Source of the DNA: Leucothrix mucor DSM 2157 | GTDB taxonomy: Bacteria; Pseudomonadota; Gammaproteobacteria; Thiotrichales; Thiotrichaceae | DNA: 64,000 nt | Reading direction: 5' to 3' | Assembly (NCBI RefSeq): GCF_000419525.1 | Contig: NZ_ATTE01000001.1 | Location: forward strand, 930,001 to 994,000 | Shown here: in pieces, positions 34,394 through 44,119 of the stretch | Layout: the number at the start of each line of letters is the position of its first letter | How positions within the stretch are numbered: position 1 is the first letter of the stretch | Notes under the pieces: generated by a model | What the model saw: the letters and a program-made list of their open reading frames with translations, nothing else | Databases searched by the model: none | What the model was told of the DNA's origin: nothing | Program-made: the position numbers and the translations under genes

Positions 34394-35854
34394 TTAGAAC
34401 CACTTAGTTGAGGTATAGCCGTCTGGAATCACCGTGGTGTCATCTGGCTCAAGTGGCACAATTTTAAACTGTGACTTGATGCCCGCATTCCACGCTTTAG
34501 CCCGTGGGAATAGCTCACGGTCAGCCGTTTGCATACGACCACGCGCAATCAATACGCCCAAATCAGCACCGTGATAGCTGTAATCACCTTCGGCATACAC
34601 GCGCATATAGAACGCTTCATCTTCATGAGTCACACTGGTGACCTGTTGTGCGCGACGACCGAACTCAATGTGTCCGTCCTCATGCATGGTCCAGATACCA
34701 GACGCAGGTGCTTGTGTGATCAGTCCAACTTCATCCTCAGTTTGCTTAAGGATTAACTGGCTCCAGTTGTCATAGTCGCGCCAGCGGGCTTGCACATTGT
34801 GCAGGCTCAAGTCGTAGTCGACATCCAGGAATTCCAATAGATGGAACAGGAATAATGGCAATCCACCATAGGTCGTAGTGATCAGATTGGTCATTGGCGA
34901 TGCGCCACTGATGCGTGGGTTTACTTCACCCAAGTACACATCATTGGTGTCGGTATCGACCAAAAAGTCAAAACAGAACACGCCTTTATAGCCTTCCTGC
35001 CACAAACGATCACCCAATTTGCGGGCCATCTTCTGTACTTTGTTAACGATTTTGCGATCCAGCAAATTGTGTGACACATCGTTTCCACACCAGCCGCCTT
35101 TATAAGGAGTAATTTCCTCAAAGCCGGTAATGTCGGTCATCACTGGGCCAACCAGTGTGCCGTGGCGGGTTGCACAGGCTTCTACAGTACCCGGCAAATG
35201 GTTGATGCGCTTCATGATCTTCAGATCTTGCCCACGCATTTTCGACGCGTAGCGATCCCAGTCTTCTTCACTGCTGATAAAGAAAGTGGTGCGGCCAGAG
35301 TCGCCATAAGGGGTTTGAACCACCAAATCGCTGCCTAGCTCAGCGTCTTCTGCTAGCTTGCACAGTGTTTCATAGTCATCAGCTTCGGCTAAGATGTTTG
35401 GAGCACTGGCAACGCCGGCTTCATTACCTAAACGCGTGGTTTCCATTTTGGAGTCGATACGCGTGCGAAGGGATTCCGGAGGCAGGGCAATCTCTAAGCC
35501 TAGCTTAGCTGCCAGCTCTTCGGTTTCCTCGTCAAACATCACGAACAGGGCTTTACCGCCGCCGCCATTGGCTTCGACGCGTGCTTTAAACTCTGGGTGT
35601 CCCAATAAGTAATTGGCCACATCTTCCATCGATTTAAAGTCTTGATAGCCTTGGTCTGATGGCACAAGTACATCACGGTGTCCGCCGGCAAAGGTATCAA
35701 AGTAGTTTATATATTCGAAATTACCAACCCATTGCTCAATACCCAATAAACTAAACGGGGTTGGGGAGATGAAGTAGATCGGTGTGGTGTTCTTTCTGAG
35801 ATATTCAAGAATTTCAGATATATTTTTGAGTTTAACTTTCGCTTTTTCACTCAT
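34394..35854 (-). CDS. ATP-grasp ligase, biotin-carboxylase-like fold
   Basis: This 486-residue protein starts at the ATG at 35854 (GGAGG upstream); the longer TTG-start frame is less likely. The ATP-grasp core spans about residues 120-350: the Lys in IDSKMETTRLGNEAG, LVVQTPYGDSGRTTFFI for phosphate and nucleotide binding, and the metal-binding YLGEVNPRISGAS with Glu and Asn. The biotin-carboxylase C-terminal domain and the biotin carrier partner are absent, so it probably joins a carboxylate to an amine or similar nucleophile rather than carboxylating biotin. Nearby amide-cleaving enzymes fit with that. The true substrates are unknown. Confidence 0.8.
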   Translation of the reverse strand: MSEKAKVKLKNISEILEYLRKNTTPIYFISPTPFSLLGIEQWVGNFEYINYFDTFAGGHRDVLVPSDQGYQDFKSMEDVANYLLGHPEFKARVEANGGGGKALFVMFDEETEELAAKLGLEIALPPESLRTRIDSKMETTRLGNEAGVASAPNILAEADDYETLCKLAEDAELGSDLVVQTPYGDSGRTTFFISSEEDWDRYASKMRGQDLKIMKRINHLPGTVEACATRHGTLVGPVMTDITGFEEITPYKGGWCGNDVSHNLLDRKIVNKVQKMARKLGDRLWQEGYKGVFCFDFLVDTDTNDVYLGEVNPRISGASPMTNLITTTYGGLPLFLFHLLEFLDVDYDLSLHNVQARWRDYDNWSQLILKQTEDEVGLITQAPASGIWTMHEDGHIEFGRRAQQVTSVTHEDEAFYMRVYAEGDYSYHGADLGVLIARGRMQTADRELFPRAKAWNAGIKSQFKIVPLEPDDTTVIPDGYTSTKWF

Positions 35855-35881
35855 CGAGTGTAATCCTCCAATGATCAATTT

Positions 35882-36022
35882 CTAGGTCGCATCAGCTCGC
35901 CATAGCGCAATCTCTGGAAATGCCACCACCAGCGCCGGGCCGATCATCTGCAGAATATTAGGGGTATACATGGGAAGCGACAATCCGAACTGTTGCCAAT
36001 GCCTCCGGTTACGATCTTTCAT
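35882..36022 (-). pseudogene. 46-codon reading frame resembling a TRAP permease C-terminus
   Basis: On the minus strand an ATG at 36022 opens a 46-residue frame ending with TAG just upstream of the ATP-grasp gene. Its second half (ILQMIGPALVVAFPEIALW) looks like the C-terminal end of DctM-type TRAP transporter large subunits. No Shine-Dalgarno precedes it. It may be the remnant of a deleted transporter gene, or chance. Confidence 0.3.
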
Positions 36023-36041
36023 TAACGATAATGAATGAAAG
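36016..36041. promoter_or_regulatory. Inverted repeat upstream of the ATP-grasp gene
   Basis: CTTTCATT and AATGAAAG are perfect eight-base arms around a ten-base spacer, with a nested CATTA/TAATG. It lies about 160 bp upstream of the ATP-grasp start and could bind a dimeric regulator. Confidence 0.35.
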
Positions 36042-36121
36042 CAGGCCAGTAATCAACGGGCGCGCGGGATTCTGTCAGTTTATTAGCGCAAAGCCGATTT
36101 AGATCAGTCGGAAGAGGGATG

Positions 36122-36151
36122 AAAAAAGCCCTGAGTTGAGTGTCAGGGCTT
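36122..36151 (-). terminator. Intrinsic terminator of the flippase gene
   Basis: On the minus strand AAGCCCTGA pairs with TCAGGGCTT around a ten-to-twelve-base loop, followed by six T. It lies 31 bp beyond the flippase stop. Confidence 0.85.
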
Positions 36152-36181
36152 GATCGTTGGATGCGTGAGTAAACGAGCGGT

Positions 36182-37609
36182 TTAGGAAGCAGCTCTTCGG
36201 GCAAGCCGCTCTGCCAGTAGCTGCCTTACACCACCGATATTCAGTAAATACCCCGCTGCGCCATAAGCCGCTAAACCAAGCATTAATTGCAGGAATAGCC
36301 AATGCCAACCGCGTAGATCTTTCACCCAGTACAGGCAAGCGCCCATAATCAGCGTCGCGATAACAATTTTGATTACATCCCGACTTGGAAATGGAATTGG
36401 GAAGACTTTTTTCCCAAGATAGAAGCCTAATCCACTACTAATCATAAATGACAACAGCGTGGCGATGGCCGCGCCAAACATGCCCATACGTGGGATTAAA
36501 ATCAAATTCAGAATAATATTAACAACTGCAGTAAAGGCCGCAATCTTGAAAATGCCGAAGTTACTGTTACCCAATTGGAACGGTAAATGAGCATAGAATG
36601 CACCCAGTCCCATAAAGAAAATCGCGCTGGCGACCCATGGCAATAGCATCTTAACGGACGCCTGATACTCCTCGCCGATCAACAGATCAACCAAGCCCGG
36701 TCCAACTAAGGACAAGCCCATCACTGCAGGAATCGAGATCCCCAAGAGTAGAATGACGTAGGTATTGAAGTATTCCAGCGCCGCTTGCTTGCCCTTGGTA
36801 TCCAGCAGTTTCACAATCATTGGATAGGCCGCAAGGTTTACCGCATTCATAATCATTAGGATGGAGTTACCGGCTAAATCATAGCCTACCGCGTATTTAC
36901 CCGCTTCGGCTTCACCCGACATCCACGCCAACATATAGCGGTCAGATACATTGGCGATCTCATCCATAAAAAAGGATGCAGCTAGCGGTGTGCCGTACAT
37001 TAATAGCTTGCCAGTAAGCTCAGGAGAGTAGGTGGAGCGGTCAAACAAGGCCCAACTTTTAGCACTAATCAATAATGCCGGAGCCAACATGCCGCAAGCC
37101 ACACCAAGTACCACACCAACAGGGCCAAAGCCCAAATAAGCCATTAAGCCGCCAATGGAAAGTGCGAGTATCGAATAACTAATAGTCATTAGCGCATAGC
37201 TATTGGGCCGCATTTGCGCTGAGAGCATCTGTTGCCCGACGGTGAGTGTGGCAAATCCGGTTAGTAATAATAAGCCTGCCAAGATGGGTAAGGCCCACTC
37301 CATACCCGCGATGGCAATGGCCAGTGCGGTACAAATCAGCACCGGTATGCTTAGCCGGAAATAGAGTACGCCGAGGGTCGATACAAAGCTAGTATCGGTA
37401 TACGTGCCGCCCGGCCAAAACCGCATCAGGCCAACGGGTAGCCAGTTATAAATAGCACTGTGCAGGAATAATGCCGCTGAGAAAATCAGCGTGTAAATTC
37501 CGTATTCTGAGGGGGTAAGCAAATGCGTATAGACAGCCAGTGCGCTAAATGCCATCAAGCCGGGTATCGTTTTGGCTAGTATGTAGATACCACTATTTTT
37601 TAATAACAT
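36182..37609 (-). CDS. Oligosaccharide flippase (Wzx/MATE-like polysaccharide exporter)
   Basis: This 475-residue inner-membrane protein has about 12-14 hydrophobic helices spread over the whole length. The N-terminal KNSGIYILAKTIPGLMAFSA and the central region around DEIANVSDRYMLAWMSGEAEAGKYAVGYDL are typical of polysaccharide biosynthesis flippases. These move undecaprenyl-linked sugars across the membrane. No glycosyltransferase or polymerase gene lies nearby, so the polymer it serves cannot be named. The last residues (ERLARRAAS) are basic and cytoplasmic. Confidence 0.87.
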   Translation of the reverse strand: MLLKNSGIYILAKTIPGLMAFSALAVYTHLLTPSEYGIYTLIFSAALFLHSAIYNWLPVGLMRFWPGGTYTDTSFVSTLGVLYFRLSIPVLICTALAIAIAGMEWALPILAGLLLLTGFATLTVGQQMLSAQMRPNSYALMTISYSILALSIGGLMAYLGFGPVGVVLGVACGMLAPALLISAKSWALFDRSTYSPELTGKLLMYGTPLAASFFMDEIANVSDRYMLAWMSGEAEAGKYAVGYDLAGNSILMIMNAVNLAAYPMIVKLLDTKGKQAALEYFNTYVILLLGISIPAVMGLSLVGPGLVDLLIGEEYQASVKMLLPWVASAIFFMGLGAFYAHLPFQLGNSNFGIFKIAAFTAVVNIILNLILIPRMGMFGAAIATLLSFMISSGLGFYLGKKVFPIPFPSRDVIKIVIATLIMGACLYWVKDLRGWHWLFLQLMLGLAAYGAAGYLLNIGGVRQLLAERLARRAAS

Positions 37610-37834
37610 GCAGAGTTCTCGTTGGGTACTTGCGACGATCTATAATAATGAGTGTCAGAATGCCTTGAGTATCGGCTGAATTTTAATTGTTGTGATGACT
37701 CAATTTACTAGCATTTAACCTAGCCAGTTTAGCCGGAATTTGCGATTTATTAGACAAACTCAGGATAGAGGCGGGTATATACCCGAAGGATGGTCTAAGC
37801 TAAAGATCGTGACTATTTAACAGGAAGCTCCATT

Positions 37835-38821
37835 ATGCGAATACTCTCACGCTATTGTTTGTCGTTTTTGCTGCTACTGGCTTGCCAGTTGTCGTTGGCG
37901 GCTCCGGCAATTATCGAGGCCAGCGGCCAGAAAATTATGACAGCCTCAGCGGTTAGGGTGCGCATTGCGCCGGATACTCGTGCGGATGAAGTCGGCAAGC
38001 TGGATCTTGGAACCTTGGTCTCGCTAAAGCAGCAAACTAAGGATAAACAAAAGATCGGCAGCCTGTTTAATTATTGGTTTAAGGTCAATTCAGGCGAATT
38101 ATCAGGTTGGGTGTTTGGGGATTTTCTGATCGACTTTAAAGCCGCTGATCAAGACAAAATCTGGGCTGATATCGCTCAAGACCGGCTTAGCAAAAAAGAA
38201 ATGCTATTCACCGATTGGACCGATCTTTATAACTTTGCTGACCAGTCCTTAGCACAAGCCAAAAACAAAACGACTATCGGCTGGCTAGAGCTGGCTCGCC
38301 TCAGTGCTTTACAAGGCAGCTTTGCCCAAATCAATTTTGAGAACGAAAAAGAAAGCCCGTATATGGAGTGGCTAGCGGAGCATAAAGACAAAGTCTATAA
38401 CGATGAAATCTCTGCGATGTGGTTACTCTCTGCGGAGAAGCTCTGGAAACTGGCAGACAGGCACGCCTATAGCAAGCTGGGTGATGAGATTGCCTGGGCT
38501 GCAGCTTCGGCGCAATTAGGCGGTGAGTGCGAAGGTGATGTGGAATGTAATCTGCGCCGCGAAGGCATGACAACCATTGATTACTTACAGCGTTATCCAA
38601 CTGGCGATCACATTGCCGAGGCGCTAACCGGGCTGGAAGAGGTGCTGGTTTATCTGGTCGCTGAGCTTAAAAGAGAGCCTGACTATTTTCGAGTGATGCC
38701 TGAAATGTTAGACAGAATAAAACGCTATATTTACACCGTTGAAAAAACTTGTGGCGATCAGGCGGTAAAGCGCGGCTCGGTCATCACTCAGCTAAAAGTC
38801 ATCGAATCCTATATTCCTTAA
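37835..38821 (+). CDS. Secreted protein with bacterial SH3 domain
   Basis: The 328-residue protein starts with a signal peptide cleaved near LSLAA (a Cys at residue 17 is in the hydrophobic core, not a clear lipobox). Residues ~30-105 form an SH3_3 domain (TASAVRVRIAPDTRADEVGK, then SGWVFGDFLIDF), a fold that binds peptidoglycan or proteins in the envelope. The remaining 220 residues are helical with no recognised domain and contain a CEGDVEC pair. The gene is single and convergent with rep. Confidence 0.75.
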   Translation: MRILSRYCLSFLLLLACQLSLAAPAIIEASGQKIMTASAVRVRIAPDTRADEVGKLDLGTLVSLKQQTKDKQKIGSLFNYWFKVNSGELSGWVFGDFLIDFKAADQDKIWADIAQDRLSKKEMLFTDWTDLYNFADQSLAQAKNKTTIGWLELARLSALQGSFAQINFENEKESPYMEWLAEHKDKVYNDEISAMWLLSAEKLWKLADRHAYSKLGDEIAWAAASAQLGGECEGDVECNLRREGMTTIDYLQRYPTGDHIAEALTGLEEVLVYLVAELKREPDYFRVMPEMLDRIKRYIYTVEKTCGDQAVKRGSVITQLKVIESYIP

Positions 38822-38837
38822 GGGCTGAGCAGGGGGA

Positions 38838-40847
38838 TTAATCGTCCCCCAGCATGTCCTGCAAATTATTGATGTAACTCTTCGCCGTTTGCTGTTGTTG
38901 CTCGGGTGAGACTTTTATCCGGTCTTCCCATTCGATATGTTCTTCTGGCAACTCATCTAAAAAGCGGCTTGGCTCACAAGTGATTTTTTCACCGAAGCGA
39001 TTACGGGTTTTGGCGTAGCTAATGGTCAAGTGCTTTTGGGCACGAGTGATGCCCACATAAGCCAAACGTCGCTCCTCTTCCAAGCCATCTTCTTCCAATG
39101 AGTTGGCATGCGGCAGAATATCTTCTTCCACGCCGACCATAAACACATAGGGAAACTCTAGCCCTTTCGCGGTGTGCAGGGTCATCAAGCTTACAGAGTC
39201 CTGATCATCTTCTTCCTGATTGCGCTCCAGAATATCCATCAAGCTCATGTGTGCCGCCATATCGGCTAAATCCTGCTGCTTACCATCGCCGTCATCATAC
39301 AAGCGCTTAATCCAGTCGATCACTTCCTGCACGTTTTCCATGCGGCGCTCGGCCATTTTTGGCGAGTTACTGGTGACTTGCAGCCATTCGCCATAGGAAA
39401 TATCAGTGATTAATTTCTCAACGATTTTATGCGGCTCAGTCTCGCGGCTGGCATAGGATAAGTCCGTCACCCATTTTGCAAATCCGGCTAAGCGCTGGCG
39501 GGCACGTTCACCCAACTGCTGTGCCAATCCCATTTCGGTAGAGGCCGCGAATAAACTGATCTCCCGTTGATTGGCATAGTCACCCAGCTTTTCCATCGTG
39601 GTTGCGCCAATTTCGCGCTTCGGTGTGTTAATGACCCGTAAAAAGGCGGCATCGTCGGCGGGATTGCTAATTAGGCGAATGTAAGCAAGGGTATCCTTAA
39701 CCTCAGCGCGCGAGAAAAAAGAGGTGCCGCCACTGATTTTATAGGGAATGTTGTTTTGCCGTAAGTAGCGCTCAAATAAGCGACTTTGGTGGTTACTTCG
39801 GTACAAAATCGCAAAGTCACGGTATTCCACGCGATCACGGAAGTTGTATTTCATGATCTCGCCAATCACTTTTTCAATTTCGTGCTCGGCAGTACGGCAA
39901 GGCATAATTCGAATCTTGTCACCTGCGCCCAAGGCACTCCACAGCGTCTTTTCATACAAGTGAGGGTTATTGGCGATCAGGAAGTTAGCGCTATCCAAAA
40001 TACTGGAGGTAGAGCGGTAGTTTTGCTCCAGCTTGATCAGCTTTAGGGTGGGGTAATCCTTTTGCAGCTCACCGATATTCTCAGGCCGCGCACCACGCCA
40101 AGCATAGATCGACTGGTCATCATCACCCACCACGGTAAGTTCAGCACGCACACCGGCTAACTGACGCACCATATTGTACTGACAGTTATTAGTATCCTGA
40201 TACTCATCCACCAGCAGGTAACGTAGCTTGTTTTGCCATTTGGCCAAAATCTCAGGATGGTCATTAAACAGCTGCACCGGCAGTACAATCAAGTCATCGA
40301 AATCCAGCGCATTATAGGCTTTGAGCTGGCGCTGATAGCGTTGGTAAACCTTGGCAGCCAGTAAATCCTTAGGCGTCATGGCTTGTTCAAAAGCTTTGGT
40401 TGGCGAGATAAAGTCATTCTTCCAGCGGGAAATAATCCAACGGAAGTCGTCATCCGGTTCAGGGCTGTCTTCATCGCGTAGCATCAGGTCTTTGATTATG
40501 GTGCTGGTGTCTTGTGCATCCAAAATACTGAAGCCCGGCTTATAGCCCAGAGCTTTGTACTCGCGGCGAATAATATTCAGGCCAAGGTTGTGGAAGGTAG
40601 CCACGGTCAGGCCGCGCGCTTCTTCTTTACTCAATAGCTGCGACGCACGTTCCTTCATCTCTCGGGAGGCTTTATTGGTAAAAGTGATCGCGGCGATGTT
40701 TTTGGCGCTGATATTAGCATTGCGGATAAGCCAGGCAATTTTCTGGGTAATTACCCGCGTTTTACCACTGCCGGCACCCGCTAACACGAGTAACGGGGAG
40801 CCGATATGTTCGACAGCTGCTTGTTGTTCTGGATTTAAACCTGACAT
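38838..40847 (-). CDS. rep: ATP-dependent DNA helicase Rep
   Basis: The 3'-5' superfamily 1 helicase helps replication forks pass bound proteins. The ATG at 40847 gives 669 residues, matching E. coli Rep (673); the longer frame is unlikely. The Walker A segment VLAGAGSGKTRVITQKIAWL, DEYQDTN (motif II), DDDQSIYAWRGA (motif III), EQNYRS (motif IV) and MTLHTAKGLEFPYVF are all intact. The start MSGLNPEQQAAVEHIGSPLL separates it from UvrD. It is transcribed away from the aminotransferase gene across 186 bp. Confidence 0.95.
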   Translation of the reverse strand: MSGLNPEQQAAVEHIGSPLLVLAGAGSGKTRVITQKIAWLIRNANISAKNIAAITFTNKASREMKERASQLLSKEEARGLTVATFHNLGLNIIRREYKALGYKPGFSILDAQDTSTIIKDLMLRDEDSPEPDDDFRWIISRWKNDFISPTKAFEQAMTPKDLLAAKVYQRYQRQLKAYNALDFDDLIVLPVQLFNDHPEILAKWQNKLRYLLVDEYQDTNNCQYNMVRQLAGVRAELTVVGDDDQSIYAWRGARPENIGELQKDYPTLKLIKLEQNYRSTSSILDSANFLIANNPHLYEKTLWSALGAGDKIRIMPCRTAEHEIEKVIGEIMKYNFRDRVEYRDFAILYRSNHQSRLFERYLRQNNIPYKISGGTSFFSRAEVKDTLAYIRLISNPADDAAFLRVINTPKREIGATTMEKLGDYANQREISLFAASTEMGLAQQLGERARQRLAGFAKWVTDLSYASRETEPHKIVEKLITDISYGEWLQVTSNSPKMAERRMENVQEVIDWIKRLYDDGDGKQQDLADMAAHMSLMDILERNQEEDDQDSVSLMTLHTAKGLEFPYVFMVGVEEDILPHANSLEEDGLEEERRLAYVGITRAQKHLTISYAKTRNRFGEKITCEPSRFLDELPEEHIEWEDRIKVSPEQQQQTAKSYINNLQDMLGDD

Positions 40848-41033
40848 CAAAAATCTATCCGTAATGACTGCCGCAAGGGCGCTTGCGAAGAGCGCGATAA
40901 TAGCAGATGCCAAAGGGCTAATCTAATGAACTCATGGCTAGTTTTAGGGGATATTCTTGTTGTGAAGTGCGCCGCTTCGTTTTATTGTTCTAAGTCATTA
41001 ACCTTTATCAATTTATCAGCGTGGTTACCCCTC

Positions 41034-42305
41034 ATGCAGCTTACTCAGGCCACACCCGCGCAGTTGCGCGAATTTGAACAAACCCTTTCACAGCAATATG
41101 CCGAGTTACAGGCACAAGGTCTGAAGCTGGATTTAACGCGAGGTAAACCCTCCGCTGAGCAGCTGAATTTGGCCGATGCGCTGGACGGGATTTTAGCCGG
41201 CGACTATCAGGCACCCGATGCCGATACCCGTAACTATGGCGGCTTGCGTGGGATTTTAAGCGCCCGTGAATTAGGCGCTGAATTACTGGGCACGGATGTT
41301 AAAAACACACTGGCTGGCGGCAGTAGCAGTTTAACGTTGATGTTTATGGTACTGCTCAATCAGTATCAGTTTGGCTGCCGCGATGAAGCAAGCGCTTGGC
41401 GTCATCTGAAAGCACCTAAGATGCTGTGCCCAGTACCGGGTTATGACCGCCACTTTACCATTACTGAAAAGCTTGGCATTGAAATGATTAATGTCACGAT
41501 GAATGACGATGGTCCTGATATGGATCAGGTCGAAGCGTTGATCAAAGCGGATGATGAAATCATCGGTATGTGGTGTGTGCCTAAATACTCTAATCCGACG
41601 GGTACGGTTTACTCCGATGCTGTCGTTGATCGCATTGCTAAATTGGGCTTGATTGCCAATCCAAGTTTTCGTGTGATGTGGGATAACGCCTATGCGGTGC
41701 ATGATCTGGTTGAGAATCCACCAGAGTTAAGCAATATCACCGAACGGTGTGCTGCGCATGGCACACAAGACAGCGTTTGGCAGTTTGCCTCGACCTCTAA
41801 AATCACTTTTGCCAGTGCTGGCATTAGCTTCTTTGCAAGCTCTGAAGCCAATGTGCTGAACTTTGAAAAGCTGTACGGCGTAAGCACCATTGGCCCTGAT
41901 AAGGTCAATCAGCTGCGTACCATCAAACTGCTACCTGATCTGGCCAGTATGAAAGCCCATATGCAGAAACACAGCGCCATTCTAAAGCCGCGCTTTGATG
42001 CGGTGTTAGAAGCACTGGACAATGAGTTGGGCGAAGAATTTGGTACCTGGACGCGCCCGCAAGGTGGCTATTTTGTTTCCTTAGATACCAAGCCAGGCCT
42101 AGCTAAAACCGTGGTTGAACTAGCCGATGCCGCAGGCGTAAAACTCACAGCTGCCGGCGCGCCATTCCCTTATGGTAAAGACCCTGATAACTGCAATATC
42201 CGCATTTCACCCAGTTTCCCGCCACTGCATGAGCTGGAAACAGCCATGAAAGTACTGGTGACATGCGTTAAACTCGCCACCATTCGACAACAGTTAGCAG
42301 GTTAA
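41034..42305 (+). CDS. PLP-dependent aminotransferase (class I/II, Asp/MocR-like)
   Basis: I start at the ATG at 41034, giving 423 residues; the longer frame runs 36 codons into the intergenic region. The N-terminal GLKLDLTRGKPSAEQLNLAD and the PLP lysine in ASTSKITFASAG are typical of the aspartate-aminotransferase-like PF12897 group. WDNAYAVHDL supplies the Asp and Tyr that contact PLP, and NIRISPSFPPL the substrate Arg. The amino donor is unknown. The DHH gene starts two bases after its stop, so the two are co-transcribed. Confidence 0.88.
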   Translation: MQLTQATPAQLREFEQTLSQQYAELQAQGLKLDLTRGKPSAEQLNLADALDGILAGDYQAPDADTRNYGGLRGILSARELGAELLGTDVKNTLAGGSSSLTLMFMVLLNQYQFGCRDEASAWRHLKAPKMLCPVPGYDRHFTITEKLGIEMINVTMNDDGPDMDQVEALIKADDEIIGMWCVPKYSNPTGTVYSDAVVDRIAKLGLIANPSFRVMWDNAYAVHDLVENPPELSNITERCAAHGTQDSVWQFASTSKITFASAGISFFASSEANVLNFEKLYGVSTIGPDKVNQLRTIKLLPDLASMKAHMQKHSAILKPRFDAVLEALDNELGEEFGTWTRPQGGYFVSLDTKPGLAKTVVELADAAGVKLTAAGAPFPYGKDPDNCNIRISPSFPPLHELETAMKVLVTCVKLATIRQQLAG

Positions 42306-42307
42306 AC

Positions 42308-43273
42308 ATGAAAATTATTGATGTATTTAATGGCGATGCCGATGGTATTTGCGCCTTAATCCAACTGCGCAATGCGAAGCCATTGGATAGCGAGCTAGTC
42401 ACCGGCGTAAAGCGTGATATCAAACTTTTATCACGTGTTGACGCGTCCGTTGGCGATAACGTGACCGTGCTGGATATTTCTTTAGACAGCAACCGTGAAG
42501 GCCTGACGAAACTGTTAGAGCAGGGCGCGAAAGTACAATATTTCGATCACCACTTCGCCGGTGACGAAATGATGGAGCATCCTAATCTTGAAACGTTTAT
42601 CAATACCGCCGCGGATTGCTGTACCAGTACGCTAGTGAACTTGCAGCTGGAAGGCGCGTATCAGCATTGGGCGATTGTCGGTGCTTACGGTGATAACTTA
42701 TTCAAAGTGGGTGAAGCGCTGAGTAAAGCGTCTGGCCTGAGCGAAAGCCAGCGTGAGCAGTTGGAAAAGCTAGGTACTTACATTAATTACAATGGCTATG
42801 GCGCGACCGTGGAAGATCTTCATTTCCCACCGGCTGAACTGTATTTGGCAATGAAAGACTTTGCGACGCCGTTCGATTTCTTCGAGCAAGGCAAAGCGAC
42901 CTTTGAAAAGCTGGAAAATGGCTATCTGGAAGACATGGAAAGCGCGGCGAAAACACCAGCGATGCACGAGACCGCTGCTAGTGCGGCCTTCTTATTGCCA
43001 AATGCCGCTTGGGCGCGTCGGGTCAGTGGTGTGTATGGCAATGCCTTGGCTAATGACTTCCCATCACGTGCACATGCGGTAATCACCGAGCGCGAGCAGG
43101 GTGGTTATTTAGTGAGTGTACGTGCGCCACTGAATAATAAAACCGGTGCTGATGAAATCTGTCGCCAGTTCCCATCCGGTGGCGGGCGTGAAGCCGCCGC
43201 AGGGATTAATGAATTACCTGAAGATCAGTTGCAGGCATTTATTGATACGCTTGATGCGTTTTATGCAGCCTAA
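42308..43273 (+). CDS. DHH/DHHA1-family phosphoesterase
   Basis: This 321-residue cytoplasmic protein has the DHH-family metal motifs: NGDADGICALI, VLDIS and FDHHFAG. The C-terminal DHHA1 region ends with RQFPSGGGREAAAGI, the GGGH-like motif that binds the substrate phosphate, with an Arg in the His position. Relatives degrade short oligonucleotides or cyclic dinucleotides. The variant motif makes substrate assignment uncertain. It sits in a three-gene operon with the aminotransferase and acpH. Confidence 0.85.
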   Translation: MKIIDVFNGDADGICALIQLRNAKPLDSELVTGVKRDIKLLSRVDASVGDNVTVLDISLDSNREGLTKLLEQGAKVQYFDHHFAGDEMMEHPNLETFINTAADCCTSTLVNLQLEGAYQHWAIVGAYGDNLFKVGEALSKASGLSESQREQLEKLGTYINYNGYGATVEDLHFPPAELYLAMKDFATPFDFFEQGKATFEKLENGYLEDMESAAKTPAMHETAASAAFLLPNAAWARRVSGVYGNALANDFPSRAHAVITEREQGGYLVSVRAPLNNKTGADEICRQFPSGGGREAAAGINELPEDQLQAFIDTLDAFYAA

Positions 43274-43303
43274 TCAGGCGATCATGATGCGCCGGAGTTC
43301 GCA

Positions 43304-43888
43304 ATGAACTATCTGGCGCATCTGTATTTATCCCAAGATAATGGCCTGTCGATGGCTGGCAATCTGATGGCTGACTTTTTAAAACATGTCGAGCTTTCAG
43401 AGCTGCCACCGGCGGTGCTTAATGGCATTGAAAACCATCGTGCGACCGATAAATTTACCGATCACCATCCTGTGGTGCTTGGCTTAAAAGAAGACTTCCA
43501 TCCTGACTTCAGACGCTTTGTGCCGATCATGCTGGATGTGACTTTTGACCATATGCTGGCAAAATCCTGGAATGATTATCACGATTTGGAGCTTACTGAA
43601 TTTACCCGCCACGCCTACGCGCAACTGGCCGAAGCCGAAGCGCACATGCCAGAGGTAATGCGCAAACGGCTGCAAGGCATGGCCAAGCGCGATTGGTTGG
43701 CTCGTTATATCGAAACCGATACCGTTGAAAAGACGCTGCAGGCCATTAGCGATCGGATTCGTTTTGAAAATTCCTTAGATCAATCCTTTAGTGAAGTCAT
43801 GCGCCAGTATGAGCTGATTGAGCGCAGCTTTAAGGTGTTTTTCCCTGAGCTGGTCACTCATATCCAAAGCTTGAAGCTAGAGCAATAA
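43304..43888 (+). CDS. acpH: Acyl carrier protein phosphodiesterase AcpH
   Basis: The 194-residue protein removes the phosphopantetheine arm from acyl carrier protein. The family opening MNYLAHLYLSQDNGLSMAGN, with GNLMADFLK next, and the HD-like NHRATDKFTDHHPVV are both present. DVTFDHMLAKSW supplies another conserved Asp/His pair. Length matches E. coli AcpH (193). It starts 30 bp after the DHH gene with a CGGAG ribosome site and is the last gene of the operon. Confidence 0.93.
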   Translation: MNYLAHLYLSQDNGLSMAGNLMADFLKHVELSELPPAVLNGIENHRATDKFTDHHPVVLGLKEDFHPDFRRFVPIMLDVTFDHMLAKSWNDYHDLELTEFTRHAYAQLAEAEAHMPEVMRKRLQGMAKRDWLARYIETDTVEKTLQAISDRIRFENSLDQSFSEVMRQYELIERSFKVFFPELVTHIQSLKLEQ

Positions 43889-44119
43889 GCCAACAACTCT
43901 CCCGCCTTACCCGTCAGTAAGTCATTACTCCGCCCTTATCGCTTTGCTCAAAAGTACAGTTTATAACCTCAATAGCGATGTATTTTTTCTAATTGCAATT
44001 GGTTAAATGATGTAGTTTCTGGAAAAAATGTTCATTTACTGTACCTAGGTGATAGCATTCAAGCGAATCTAAACAGATCTATCCTGTACAAAAACTCACA
44101 TTTCTCTAGAGATAATTTT

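Noticed and set aside
38831-38849. Terminator at the end of the SH3 gene and rep
   Set aside because: GGGGGA/TCCCCC pairs around the rep stop codon, but no T-run follows on either strand.
43889-44119. LexA-type box upstream of mcrB
   Set aside because: Several CTGT and ACAG-like words occur, but none has the CTGT-N8-ACAG spacing.
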